64,000 nucleotides of DNA from Ziziphus jujuba (Eukaryota > Streptophyta > Magnoliopsida > Rosales > Rhamnaceae), in NCBI RefSeq assembly GCF_031755915.1, contig NC_083387.1, positions 7,322,501 through 7,386,500 of the forward strand. Reading direction: 5' to 3'. Below the pieces are notes generated by a model that saw only the letters and a list, made by a program, of their open reading frames with translations, had not been told where the DNA came from and did no database searches. Below are positions 47,092-58,192 of this stretch, piece after piece. Every line of letters starts with the position of its first letter. Positions within the stretch are counted from its first letter, which is position 1. A program made the position numbers and the translations under genes.

Positions 47092-49430
47092 TTAAATTTC
47101 AAAGTTAAACCAAATATATAATATTCACCAAAAAAAAAAAAACAAAAACAAAAAGAAATGATAAATATAAAATAAAATCCCATCTTCAAATTAAATTATG
47201 ACTGCATTTCAACGTGGGAAACTCAAATGAGATCACCAGATATTTTTGATTGATTAGTGCTCAAATCAATAGTTTAGACAACTTAATTTATCTTCTTTTT
47301 TCTTAAAAAAGAAAAGAAAAGAAAAGACAAGAAAATATTGTTGATTTTCACTTTTATTGTTAATTCATGTTCAAGGTTAACCTTAAATCATTACCTGTAA
47401 AAACTATAATTTAAATGCTTCCCACTTTACAAAGCGATATTGTTGAGTAGTGCGCATAGGAATTTGACAGTTGCTCCGCATTTTGGGTATTTATTTTCTA
47501 ATTTCTATCTATATTCCATCATTTGTGAAGACTACATGGGTCTTGCGCAAGGCTGAGAGCAATATGCGAAGCTTTTCTGTTTTCTTTCTCAAACTAATTT
47601 CAACCCCTAGGAAGAAGAATAGGCAGGTTGGCAGATAGATGTTCATATACACATTTTGCAGCTTGTTTAAAGAGCAATGGAGTCACTAACTTAGTTCCTT
47701 TGAGTCCTTTCAATACCTGAGATGACTAGAAATAAACACGACAAAAATAAATAGGCATCGACTTCTCCTGCCTATTTTTAAGCAGAGGAAGGTTTGTAAA
47801 AGGTTGGAAAGGCAATAAAAAAATTTCAAAGCCGGTGACACAGCTTTTTTCGGGTATTATGGAGTTTTTTGGGAATTATGTTTAATGTTCCACAACGCAA
47901 AATAAGAATACATTGATATTCATGAAAAACTTGTTGCCAATTTTTGCTGCTCTAATAAAAATGCTTAACATGGTTTAATCGCTTATCAAATTTTGGGTTC
48001 ACAGTTTCACAGCGTTTATTAGCTGTTCCCTCTGCCAATTTTTCGAAAGGCTACAAGGCCGTTGCCGAATTTTGGGATTTGTGTGGCTTGTAATGGAATG
48101 CGTAGTGTAATTATGTACGCCTTTAAGGCTGTTTGGTTGCGTTGGGCCGCCCAACGAGAAAATCTTGTATGCATCCGTGGTATGAGCTCAGATGGTACAA
48201 TTTTAAGCGGTTTAATGACACGTGTAAACAAGTTGCCACGTCATAAACAGCTCACACGACTTGATGGTGTTTCACGCGCGTTTCTTTTTCATCCCCTCCT
48301 GTCTATTCCAACAATTGCCCTCTTGAAATCTTATGCAATTTCATTATTTTCTCTTGGCACTGCATGGTATGACTTCTTAGCACACAAACCTTAACCTTAA
48401 CCAAAGAAAGTACAGCTAACCCACTTTTTCCAAGTTGGTATTGCCATGACTTTCTTTCTTTGAAAATTTTTATTTTTCTTTTTTCTGATCCTTAGTAGAG
48501 GAAAGCTAAACTTTCTAAAACTCATTGTAGCTGCGATTAAAATTTTATTGTTGATTTCCCTTTCCATCTTTGGATATCTTTTCGCTGTTATTCATGTTCA
48601 GTGACAAAAACATGATATAAACAGAAATAGCAAAAATATGATTTTATAAAAATATTAATAAAAATATTGATATCGATAAAAATATCAATAAAATTATATA
48701 AATTTTAAATAATTAATTTAAATTATAAATTTTTGCATATGTAATAATTAATATAGTAAAATAATATAATAATTAGAATATAATGATAATAATATAGTTC
48801 ATAAATATTAAAAATTATTGTAAGTAAATAAAATACAGTGTTTGTTATTACTAAAATATATAAAATTTAACAACTAATATTAAAAATACATGAAATTCTT
48901 AAAAATAATTCATAATACATTATGAATACCAAAAAGAACTCCTTGATACTTAAAATTGATAATTATATCTAAATATTTCGTCACTATAACAATAAACATT
49001 CCAACTCATATTATGAATTTTTTTTTCCATATAATTGTGGAAAATCTGCAACCGATATTATTTAAAACACTTAAATTCCATACTATAGCGGTTAATTTTA
49101 TTTTTATTAAAAAATGGAGAAAAACTACTAATAATTGGTAATAAAACAGTAGATATCGATACCAATGACACATGTACAAATGATTATTGATAAGTACGTT
49201 ATTTCTTTAATATTTCCATAAAAAGTCTAATTTTTTTCTTCCGATTTCCATCGATAATTGTTAACATCATTGACAACTACCGATAAATAAAAATATTGAC
49301 GATGAATAAATTTACACTTTATCACTGTCGAACATACCCATTGTCAACATCGAATATGAAAAAATATAGAAATATTGATAATATAGTGGATATTAGTATC
49401 CATCTACCAACTGGGCGAGTAATGAAGTTT
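47092..49430. other. Intergenic DNA, no gene recognised
   Basis: A less AT-rich segment at about 47990-48390 includes a palindrome (GTTGGGCCGCCCAAC, near 48140) and a 110-codon frame with no family match. From 48620 to 49400 the sequence is rich in diverged ATATTGATATCGATA phrases, probably old repeat DNA. Confidence 0.5.
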
Positions 49431-49439
49431 GTAGGATGA

Positions 49440-49530
49440 ACCAACGACAGTTCAATCACGTGGTTGAGCACTTGTTTCCCTAAGCAAGGTTTCAGATTCG
49501 AGTCTTATAAATGAAAAAAATTAATGCTGA
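49440..49530 (+). mobile_element. tRNA-derived SINE-like head
   Basis: CAATCACGTGGTTGAGCAC (about 49453-49470) resembles a polymerase III A box, and CAGATTCGAGTCT (about 49493-49505) resembles a B box. The spacing of roughly 30 bases is usual. It does not fold as a complete tRNA by eye. The 3' end of the element was not located. Confidence 0.4.
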
Positions 49531-50037
49531 AAGAGCTTAGCTTTACATTCCTTGTCGTCCGACCAAGTTCTATTCGAATTAATCGTAGTCCAATGACCAC
49601 TGTAAAGATAGAATCCTATAGCTTAATCACATCATAAAAGATAGATCCACCGGATACCAAGCGATCTAAGATCAAAAAAGTTTGATAGATGACCCGACGT
49701 ATGTGAGGATATTAGTCGATACTCGGTAGACAAAAGACAAGTATGATCCAAAATAGGACAAAAGACGATTGAGATTTCTAACCATGAATCGTTGAGAGGT
49801 ATTTATTTTTATTCAATTTATAACATGCATACATAAGTAATACAATCTATGAGATCAAACAACAAAAAATATATATATATATATATATTATAATAAAACT
49901 TATAAACGTTGGTGGTATTGCCACAGGACAAAACACTATTGTCACGGCAAATTAATAGTCCACCTACTAGAATTCCATTTTAGTCTTATCAGTCTTACAT
50001 ATGTATATATATATATATATATTTTTTTTTTTTGGCC

Positions 50038-50062
50038 CTCTCTCTCTCTCTCTCTCTCTCTC
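50038..50062 (+). repeat. (CT)n microsatellite
   Basis: A CT tract of about 25 bases preceded by a TA tract and a T run, about 190 bases beyond the 3' end of the glycosyltransferase gene. Confidence 0.88.
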
Positions 50063-50253
50063 AGAGAATTCCATTTTGGTTTTTGATGTTATATTTGTTT
50101 GGAAAGCAACTAGTCAATAATATAGAAGTGAGAATCACAACCGCACCGCTAAATGAGAAACGAAAGTGGAAGACCAAACCATGCCATAATACAAAATACA
50201 AGAGGCTAATTAAAAGTACAATTCAATTGTACAATCTAACACAATAGTTACCA

Positions 50254-51636
50254 CTAACGAGTGCATGTTGAAAATGGCTGGCCGGAGAAGCTTTTCAGCT
50301 CTGCCACCAGATCTGAAATGAACTTATCTTGGATTTTATTATCCACCAAAAACCTGTTCCACTTTTCTTGATTTGCTCTGATAGATCTACCAGGTTCCTT
50401 ATCAACATCCACCATCACAGTTTTCACAGCTTCACAAATATCTTCTTTCCCAAAATACCCATCCTCATCTTTCCTATTTACCTCCACCCCAGTTTTCAAG
50501 TCTTGGCTCATGAGCTTGGCGTTAATGAACTGGTCTCCTTTGAAAGGCAACAGCACCAGCTGACAGTCATTGGCCAAAGCTTCGATCAAAGAGCTGAATC
50601 CAGAGTGCGTAAGATAGCACCCAACGCTGCTATGCGCTAAAATAAGCTGTTGCTGAACCCACCCAGTGTGGACAACACCCCTATCCTTCACCCTCTCCAA
50701 AAACCCCTTTGGAATTGTCCTTTCAAGCTCAGCCTTGCCATCCACATTTTCAGGAAAATTCAAAACCAAGAAAAAAGGTAGACCAGTGAGTTCCAACCCA
50801 AGGCTTAATTCTCTTATCTGTTCGTCTTTGAGAAACGTTTCGCTTCCAAACGAGCAGAAAATAACACTCTTTGGAGGAAACTGACCAAGCCATTTAGCCC
50901 ACCTGTCCTCGAGCTGACCGCACGGTGGCTCGGGGACAAGTGGACCAGTAAGGAAAATGGGCTTTTGGAACTGGGTCTTCAAGTAATCTAGGTAACACCC
51001 ATCTAATTCCTCGCAACTCTTGATGACAATAGCAGAGCAACCGGTCCAGCCGGTAAGGACTCGGTTAAAAACCGTAGGCCCTCCATCGAAGCTCTTGAAC
51101 ATGCACAAGTAGTCCTCAGCTTGGAAGGTTTTCAGTCGAACACTAGAGCTTTCGGGGAACCCCAGTGGTGGGTCCTTGAGATCACTGACAGTGGGAGTTT
51201 CTAGGAGGTTGCTGAGCCTAGCAGGGACGGTAATGTAGGCGCTTGCGATTCCGGAAAACATGGAGAAGAACAGGGATTTGATGCCGATTTCGGAAGCAAG
51301 CGATGGAAGCCAGTGCTGAGAAAAATCGAAGAGAACAAAGTTGGGTTTGAGATTTGATAGGAGGGTCTTGATCTGTGGTTGAATGAGGTCGAGAGTTTGA
51401 ATGGGGTTGAGATGTTGATGACGATCTGGTGGGAGTTGAAGGGGGATGATTTGGATGGAAGGAGAGGGAATGAGTAAGGTTTTGATGCGAGAAATATAGT
51501 CAGGGATGGAAAAAAATGAGACTCTGACTCCATGGAAGGAGAGCTTGTTGGAAAGCTGTATGAATGGACTAATATGACCAAATGCAGGGAATGGGAACAT
51601 CACTACGTGAAGCTGATGAGCTGATTCAGTTGCCAT
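50254..51636 (-). CDS. UDP-glycosyltransferase, UGT79-like (flavonoid sugar-sugar type)
   Basis: An intronless frame of 460 residues, the usual length for family 1 plant UGTs. The N-terminus MFPFPAFGHISPFIQLSNKL carries the expected catalytic histidine (H21), and D104 in FVLFDFSQHWLP is the likely charge-relay aspartate. The 44-residue PSPG sugar-donor box runs W326-Q369: WVQQQLILAHSSVGCYLTHS, then GFSSLIEALANDCQLVLLP and KGDQ. It has the HSGFSS and NDCQLVLLP variants typical of the UGT79 group rather than HCGWNS, and EVNRKDEDGYFGKEDI follows as in that group. UGT79 enzymes mostly add a second sugar to flavonoid or anthocyanin glycosides in the cytosol. The donor ends in Gln, but donor and acceptor cannot be fixed from sequence. 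The gene looks intact, with a TATA box 58 bases upstream. Confidence 0.95.
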   Translation of the reverse strand: MATESAHQLHVVMFPFPAFGHISPFIQLSNKLSFHGVRVSFFSIPDYISRIKTLLIPSPSIQIIPLQLPPDRHQHLNPIQTLDLIQPQIKTLLSNLKPNFVLFDFSQHWLPSLASEIGIKSLFFSMFSGIASAYITVPARLSNLLETPTVSDLKDPPLGFPESSSVRLKTFQAEDYLCMFKSFDGGPTVFNRVLTGWTGCSAIVIKSCEELDGCYLDYLKTQFQKPIFLTGPLVPEPPCGQLEDRWAKWLGQFPPKSVIFCSFGSETFLKDEQIRELSLGLELTGLPFFLVLNFPENVDGKAELERTIPKGFLERVKDRGVVHTGWVQQQLILAHSSVGCYLTHSGFSSLIEALANDCQLVLLPFKGDQFINAKLMSQDLKTGVEVNRKDEDGYFGKEDICEAVKTVMVDVDKEPGRSIRANQEKWNRFLVDNKIQDKFISDLVAELKSFSGQPFSTCTR

Positions 51637-51693
51637 GTTTCAACTTCTCTTGTATAACTCCGTGCGTGTAACTTTCGCGAAGACATATTCATA

Positions 51694-51701
51694 TATTTAT
51701 A
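51694..51701 (-). promoter_or_regulatory. Candidate TATA box of the UGT gene
   Basis: The minus strand reads TATAAATA, 58 bases upstream of the ATG at 51636. This leaves a short 5' UTR of about 30 bases. Confidence 0.6.
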
Positions 51702-51709
51702 TTGCGGAT

Positions 51710-52290
51710 TTGTGGTTTGTAGATGCCACAGTACCATACCTACCATTTATTTATTGCAACTTACCACTATAGTCAGGTATTTTTATTATTTATATTATTA
51801 TTGTTAATTTGCTTTCAATTATTAGAGCTTCCAAGATATTTTTTGAAAAATGAATAACTTTGGCGTGGAAATTATCACATCTGGAATTGCTCTCACTTAC
51901 TCTACGGATGTCAAAACAACCAAAATTTGGCGTCTTTATAAATTTGTTGGTATTAACTAAAAGTCTCAAAACATAGAAGACTTCAATGAGTGCATATTTT
52001 ATCATTTGATATTTTTATTTTTTGATATGAAATTTTGGGATTAATAGTCATTTAGTATGTAAAAGAAAGTTTCTATCGGATCCACTGGGTTAGATTATCA
52101 GTTAAAGAAAAACGTTATCTATCATTGTTAGGGATGATCAATATTATTAGGATTCTGACAAATATTTAATTGGCTAATTAAAAAAGTTGATTTTTGTAAT
52201 TTTCGTCTAGCAATGGCTCAGGACTTACAAACAGCAAAACTTAATTCAAAGTTATATATTATGAGTTGAAGGGTCTCAACTCAAAAGTCA
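51710..52290. other. AT-rich spacer upstream of the UGT gene
   Basis: No gene was recognised. The part nearest the UGT start probably contains its regulatory region. Confidence 0.5.
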
Positions 52291-52304
52291 ACATCACCTC
52301 CGCA

Positions 52305-52400
52305 GACTCGAATGGTAGCTCGGTTGGCGGAGGACCACAGCCCTGGGCTCGAGTCTCGGGAGGTAGGTGGCGCCTAGCTCCTCAAATATTTATTCGTACA
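52305..52400 (+). mobile_element. tRNA-derived SINE head or tRNA pseudogene
   Basis: TAGCTCGGTTGG (52316-52327) matches a polymerase III A box, and GGCTCGAGTCTC (52346-52357) approximates the B box. The spacing is short for a tRNA, and no anticodon stem is apparent. The following 150 bases are non-AT-rich and may be the SINE body. Confidence 0.5.
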
Positions 52401-53715
52401 ATACGTGTCACATGACATGACGTCAAATTGCCTGGCGACTCTACTCACCACTCACCAAGCTGGTGGCCAAAATTGGATCTGATAGTTGATATACCACCAC
52501 AGCTCCGCGTAAGTTTCGAGTACTGGAAGATTTTCTCCTAAACATAAAAGGAACTCAGGATACCATCTTCAAATCCTATTAATTAAATTTTATATTTAAA
52601 ATTTAGATTAATTTTATTTATTTGAAATTTGATTTAAATATAATTTAATATTTATGATTTTAAAAGTATCATTTAATTTTTTTCAAATTTTTTATAGCTT
52701 TTATCTTTTTCTATTATTTTATTTATATTTTTTAAAATAATTGCATCTACATCCGTAAAAAAAATTATTTGTAATTTTTAAATTTTAAAAAATTAAATTA
52801 AAATTTATACAAATTTTAAAATGTCTAGATGACATATTACTTTGAAATTTTTCTTCTCAAAATGGTAGTTACGCCACATATTAGAAATACAAAATTTTTA
52901 TACGACATATACCAAACCGGATTTAGCTTTTACGTACAGATACAAAGCTGATGAGCCTACGTTATTATTATTATTATTATTATTAAGAGGGCGATGTATG
53001 CAAATTATATATATATATATATATAATGATTTTATGATCAAGACTGTCCGGATAAAGTTACGTATGGACCATGAGTAAAACCGATGCAAAATTAATGTTT
53101 TTTAAAAAAGTCGATGTTGTTTTTTGTGTACCGTTTGTTTTTATTCTGAGAGAAAAATTAATATTTTTTTGTTATATAGAGTCTACTTTTTACTGATTTG
53201 TACGTAACTCTATTCGAATCATCCTAACTATAGAAAAAATCTATCAATATATATATACCTAAGATTAAAAATGGTGCTTATTTATTTATTGAAAAATATC
53301 GCTTTCATTGTTCAATCAGATTAAATATAGCGGACTATACTGCCTTCCCAAATTCACTTCCCACTTACTTTCGCTGTTGTTCTCGGTCCCACTCGCTTCC
53401 GACACCCTTGTGCTAGCTACTCCCCATTCCCTTCCCAAATTCAAACTATTTTTTCTCTGTTTTTGCAGTGAAAAATGCTTCACGATGATCCGTAAAATTG
53501 TCCGGTCTTGCTAACGACATGATTTTTTGCATACAGATTGACCAAAAAATAGATGTTTTATGCGTACAATTTATTGCACTAATTTTCCTTCTTTTTTTTT
53601 TTTTTTTAAAAAATAAGTGCATTAATTTTCTTTGCCATTGCCAATAGTACTACCACTTCTTCTTGTCGTCCTTTGTTTCTTTTTATTTTTTTTTTAGTAA
53701 TGTTTTGCAACTTCT
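52400..53715. other. Intergenic DNA, no gene recognised
   Basis: AT-rich sequence with an (ATT)n tract at about 52966-52985 and a TA tract at about 53006-53024. Open frames are short and have no family signal. Confidence 0.5.
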
Positions 53716-53740
53716 TGTGTGTGTGTGTGTGTGTGTGTGT
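53716..53740 (+). repeat. (GT)n microsatellite
   Basis: An alternating GT tract of about 25 bases. Confidence 0.88.
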
Positions 53741-54590
53741 ATTAATGTACATTAATTTTGCTGTGGCAGCTTGCATGCTCATTTGGCAGTGGTGTCTCAA
53801 GCCTCTCCACGTGCCTGGCAACGTATGAAAAGTTGTAAATTGCACATCTTAAGATGAGCATGCATCGGGCACTCCTCAAAGCCCTACGTGTATTTTGGCA
53901 AGGGCAAAACTGGTAGATAACGAAATAGGAAAGGAAACAATACCATCCAGAAGATGCCCAGCTGGCAGCACCATGTGCCTACAACTGCACACTAGGCGGG
54001 TCTGTGTGGCAGGCCATCAAACACGGAGGTCGAAGTTATGTTATATGTTCACAAGCAAACACCGACGGCACAGCTGATTGACTAGAAGGAAGCCAGAGGG
54101 CCAAAGAAAAAGGATGAATGTATATAGGCAGAATATATATATATATATATATATAGGGTTTTTAAATGTAGTGGATTGTATTATTCAGCTTTTATTTGAT
54201 TAAGAATATTATTGCTCTTTTATAAATGTAAAAATTTTGGAATGTAAAATTATTAAAAACATAATATGTGTAGTTAAAATTGCAGTGTTGATAGAATCAT
54301 CTTTATTAAAAATGTAGTATGGATATGGATAAAATTGCAATGTTAATAAAATCAAAGAAAATTAAGGTAATAAATACATTAATATTAAATTACAATTAAT
54401 TATGTAAAAAATATTAATTGTATTAAATTACAATTACATCAATCTCATTTTAAAAACTGTGTACAACTTCTATCACCACTGTAATTTTGATTGCAGGTCA
54501 AAACGTCATCTTTCCAATAAAGCTATGGAATGCGAACCTGAATGATATTTTCTCAACTAGTAATGTCAACGGAATACAAGATAAGCTCCA
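53741..54590. other. Intergenic DNA with a non-AT-rich island
   Basis: An island at about 53760-54110 is much richer in G and C than its surroundings and contains a 60-codon frame (53895-54077) with no recognisable family. GCATGCTCAT near 53772 and ATGAGCATGC near 53854 could pair as a stem about 70 bases apart. A TA tract follows at about 54128-54154. The rest is AT-rich. Confidence 0.3.
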
Positions 54591-54684
54591 CTTGATTTCT
54601 AAACCCAGTAAAACCAAACAACTCTACAACATCAAGACTTGATTTCTAAACCCAGTAAAACCAAACAACTCTACAACATCAAGA
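54591..54684 (+). repeat. 47-bp tandem duplication
   Basis: Two exact copies, each starting CTTGATTTCTAAACCCAG and ending CTACAACATCAAGA, lie head to tail at 54591-54637 and 54638-54684. Confidence 0.93.
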
Positions 54685-55662
54685 TGTTTATGTGAATGTC
54701 TAATGTTGGCCTTCACTTTGCTAGGAATATCTTCATCCTTCCACTACAAATTATATATAGTAAAATTAAATACAATCACTTACAGTAACATGATTTTATC
54801 TAAACTATCAAATATAAAGGTAGTATATATTTAACTTGTCAATATAAAAGTAGTAGTATATAATACCTCGAAGTTAATAAGTTAATACACGCCGACCCTT
54901 TCAGTTAATTTTTCCTGGTAGGTGAGCTGCCACAAATTCATATTACAATAATTTCAGTTGAATAAGAAAACAATGGTTAACAAAAGTAACCATTATATTT
55001 ACAAAAATTAAGAGTAAATTTTATTTAGCTCTTTCTTTTTCAGTTTTATTATAAATAACATTTACATTCCACATTATCAAAAAATCAACATTAACTTTGT
55101 TTTAGTATTTTTATTTTTATCAAAATAAACCCATTTATATAAAAGGAAGATTAAAAACCACCATTCTAAAATTAAATAATATTGTGAAGATATAATTATA
55201 ATCTTTAACTGGTAAAAATTATGACAAATCCAAAGGTCTAAATTAAAATTTTTGTAAAGTTAATTTTTGACAAGAAAATCTTGAAAGATACACTCTTTTT
55301 ATCCCCACCAACATTCCATTTAAAAAAATAATGATCATTTTAATTGCATGAATTAATGGAAATCTCAAATTTCTTGTTGGCTTATATAGCGTAGCATCTT
55401 TTTCAGCTTAGAGGTGAAATAAGACAAAACAAAGGGAAAGCAAAAGAATGAGTTATGTATTTTTCTCTTGTATCCTCCTAAATTATTTTTAGAATCGTTT
55501 AGAATCTTTCAGTGTGGCAAAGGGAACACAATTTCGAGTTCATAAAAAAAATAAAAAAATAAAAAAATAAAAAAATAAAATCAAAGGTACAATGTTTGAA
55601 GTTTTTATAGTTTGTTATATTCTGAAAGACAAATACATCTAAATTTATTATAAAAAAGTGAA
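54685..55662. other. AT-rich spacer left of the Mutator-like element
   Basis: No gene was recognised. The left copy of the 9-bp target duplication lies at 55663-55671. Confidence 0.6.
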
Positions 55663-55671
55663 TATTTTTTA

Positions 55672-55760
55672 GGGGAAGTTGGCCCAATGTCTTCTTTAGA
55701 AGAGCCATGACAATATATACCCTTATACCGGTGAACTTTTTTGTTTTGCCCTTTAATATC
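55672..55760 (+). repeat. Left terminal inverted repeat of the MULE
   Basis: It begins GGGGAAGTTGGCCCAATG and pairs with 62564-62652. Fifteen of the first eighteen bases match. The inner boundary is estimated from the shared TTTTGCCCT phrase. Confidence 0.75.
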
Positions 55761-55849
55761 CATTACACCCTTAAAAAAATTTTAAAAGACCTGGATGTCC
55801 TTTATTTTAGATCTAATACAAGGAAACCTTTTGTGGCTCCTCCGATTCA

Positions 55850-56383
55850 GCTTCGATTCAGCTTCTGGGCTTTCATCCAAAACCAATGCTGAGATTAGAA
55901 AGAGGACCAAATCCAAGGACAACAAGTTTGAGTTTGATGAAAGCAATGCTCAGATCTTCAAGCTAATGCTCGACGATGCCCATCTTCAATCTTGCCTTTA
56001 TTTCTATGAGTATCGAAATGCTTTTACCTTCTTGCTTGTGTTTATTTCTTCTTTGCTACTTCAGAAATACTTGAATGGTGGATTGGAAGAATCTGGGTCT
56101 TTAGCAAATGACGATTTTGTTCCGATTCTACTAGGATTTGTGGGTGTTTTTAAGTTTTTGACGTTGCTCGCCAAGGTTTCTTTTGAAAAATCTGCATCGA
56201 GGAGGTCGAAGAAGCAATTGAATGTTCTCTTAGGGGCTTTGGGAGCCATAGCTGGGAATATGGTTTGCTTCCTAATTAGTCCTTTGGTTCTAGATTTCAA
56301 TTTTGGTCCACTTGATGGTTTTGGTAGATCTTCAATTGCTGTTTTAGTGGCGAGCAACGTCCTTTGGTTCTGGATTACTGTAG
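55850..56383 (+). pseudogene. Captured membrane-protein gene fragment (TMEM161-like, tentative)
   Basis: An open stretch encodes KFEFDESNAQIFKLMLDDAH, then YEYRNAFTFLLVFISSLLLQ, NDDFVPILLGFVGVFKFLTL, VSFEKSASRRSKKQ, VLLGALGAIAGNMVCFLI and LDFNFGPLDGFGRSSIAVLV. There are about four hydrophobic segments. From memory it resembles plant predicted transmembrane protein 161 homologues, but I am not certain of the family. The 5' boundary near 55850 is a guess. At about 56384 the reading frame runs straight into the hairpin array (VGPSVNTDETYG), so the gene is cut there and the true C-terminus is missing. An ATG-initiated frame of 224 codons (55795-56469) could give a chimeric protein if transcribed. 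Confidence 0.5.
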
Positions 56384-58010
56384 GGCCTTCGGTAAATACT
56401 GATGAAACCTACGGTAATCAATTTGTAGTTGCTGAAAAATTTACCGTAGGTTTCATCGGTAATTATTGAAACCCCTATGATTATAACATTTTACCAATTT
56501 TTTGGCCCCCACAAGTCCCCTAATGTGTGTTAAATGCAAAAACATACAAAATATACATTCTTCAATAATCCTAAGGAGAAAAAAACCCTAAAAGTTCTGA
56601 AAAAGTTCTCTAATTGGTATAAAAAATTGATTACCATAAGGCCTTCGGTAATTACCGATGAAACCTATGGTAATCAATTTATACTTGCAGGAAACATTAT
56701 CGAAGGTTTCATCGGTAATTACCGAAACCCCTATGGTAATCATATTTTATCAATTTTTTTGCCCCCATAAGTCCCCAAATGTGTGTTAAATGCAAAAACA
56801 TGCAAAATATACATTTTTCAATGATCCTAAGGAGAAAAAGCCCTAAAAGTTCTGAAAAAATTCTCAAATTGACACAAAAATTTGATTACCATAGGGCCTT
56901 TAGTAATTACCGATGAAACCTACGCTAATCAATTTATACTTGCTGGAAAAATTATCGAAGGTTTCATCGGTAATTACCGAAGGCCTTACGGTAATCAAAT
57001 TTTTTTGCCAATTTGAGAACTTTTTCAGAACTTTCGGGGTTTTTTCTCATTAAGATCACTGAAGAATGTATATTTTGCATGTTTTTGCATTTAATACACA
57101 TTACGGGACTTGTGGGAGCCAAAAAATTGGTAAAATGTGATTACCACAGGGGTTTTGGTAATTACCGATGAAACCTTCGGTAATGTTTCCAGCAAGAATA
57201 AATTGATAAGCGTAGGTTTCATCAGTAATTACCGAAGGCCCTATGGTAATCAAATTTTTTTGCTAATCTGAGAACTTTTTCAGAACTTTTGGGGTTTTTT
57301 CTCCTTAGCATCATTGAAGAATGTATATTTTTCATGTTGTTGCATTTAACACACATTAGGGGACTTATGGGGGCCAAAAAAGTTGTCGAATGTGATTACC
57401 AAAGGGGTTTCGGTAATTACCGATGATTTCTACAGTAATTTTTCTAGCAAGTATAAATTGATTACCGTAGGTTTCGTCGGTAATTACTGAAGGCCCTACG
57501 GTAATCAAATTTTTGTGCCAATTTAAGAACTTTTTCAGAACTTTTGGGGTTTTTTCTTCTTAGGATCATTGAAGAATGTATATTTTGCATGTTGTTGTAT
57601 TTAACACACATTAGGATACTTGTGGGGGCCAAAAATTGTCGAATGTGATTACTATAGGGGTTTCGGTAATTACCGATGATTTCTACGGTAATTTTTCTAG
57701 CAATTATAAATTGATTACCATAGGTTTCATTGGAAATTACCGAAGGCCATACGATAATGAAATTTTTGTGCCAATTTGAGAACTTTTTCAAAAAATTTGG
57801 GGTTTTTTCTCCTTAGGATCATTAAAGAATATATATTTTGCATGTTGTTACATTTAACACACATTAGGGGACTTGTGGGGGCCAAAAAATTGAAAAAATG
57901 TGATTACCATAGGGGTTTCGGTAATTACCGATAAAACCTAGGGTAATAAAATATTTTGCCAATTTGAGAACTTTTTCCAAACTTTTGGGGTTTTTTCTGT
58001 TTAGGGTCAT
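56384..58010. repeat. Array of about seven 250-bp foldback units in opposite orientations
   Basis: Units start with variants of GGCCTTCGGTAATTACCGATG and recur about every 250 bases. About three face one way (56384-56990) and four face the other (56990-58010). Every unit contains its own inverted pair, CGGTAATTACCGATGAAACC and GGTTTCATCGGTAATTACCG, about 40 bases apart, so each can form a hairpin. Between hairpins lies a conserved linker with phrases such as GTTCTGAAAAAGTTCTC and TGCAAAATATACATT. The whole array can also fold into one long stem of several hundred base pairs. No protein is evident. Confidence 0.85.
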
Positions 58011-58192
58011 TAATATTTTATCAACATAATACGACAGATGACTTTTCCAACAAAACAACACATAAAACCAACGTCTATTATGCCAAAGCACACGTTATGC
58101 GATTGAGCTACTAATTGCATTCCTTACTACATTGCATAACACACACATACCACATAACATGCCCCCATTGTCTTAATATAGCGTAGAGCGAT

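Noticed and set aside
48062..48394. 110-codon plus-strand frame
   Set aside because: No family was recognised, the residue pattern is unremarkable, and an overlapping minus-strand frame of 70 codons is equally plausible by chance.
52316..52357. Functional tRNA gene
   Set aside because: A- and B-box-like motifs are present but too close together for a complete tRNA and no cloverleaf could be drawn, so a SINE or tRNA relic is preferred.
53773..53864. Possible microRNA precursor from the paired GCATGCTCAT arms
   Set aside because: The pairing does not extend beyond about 11 bases and no known plant microRNA sequence was recognised; the inner part looks more like a diverged direct repeat.
57462..58091. 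Minus-strand frames of 75-109 codons in the foldback array
   Set aside because: They are translations of the repeat units and change with each unit copy; no protein family is evident.
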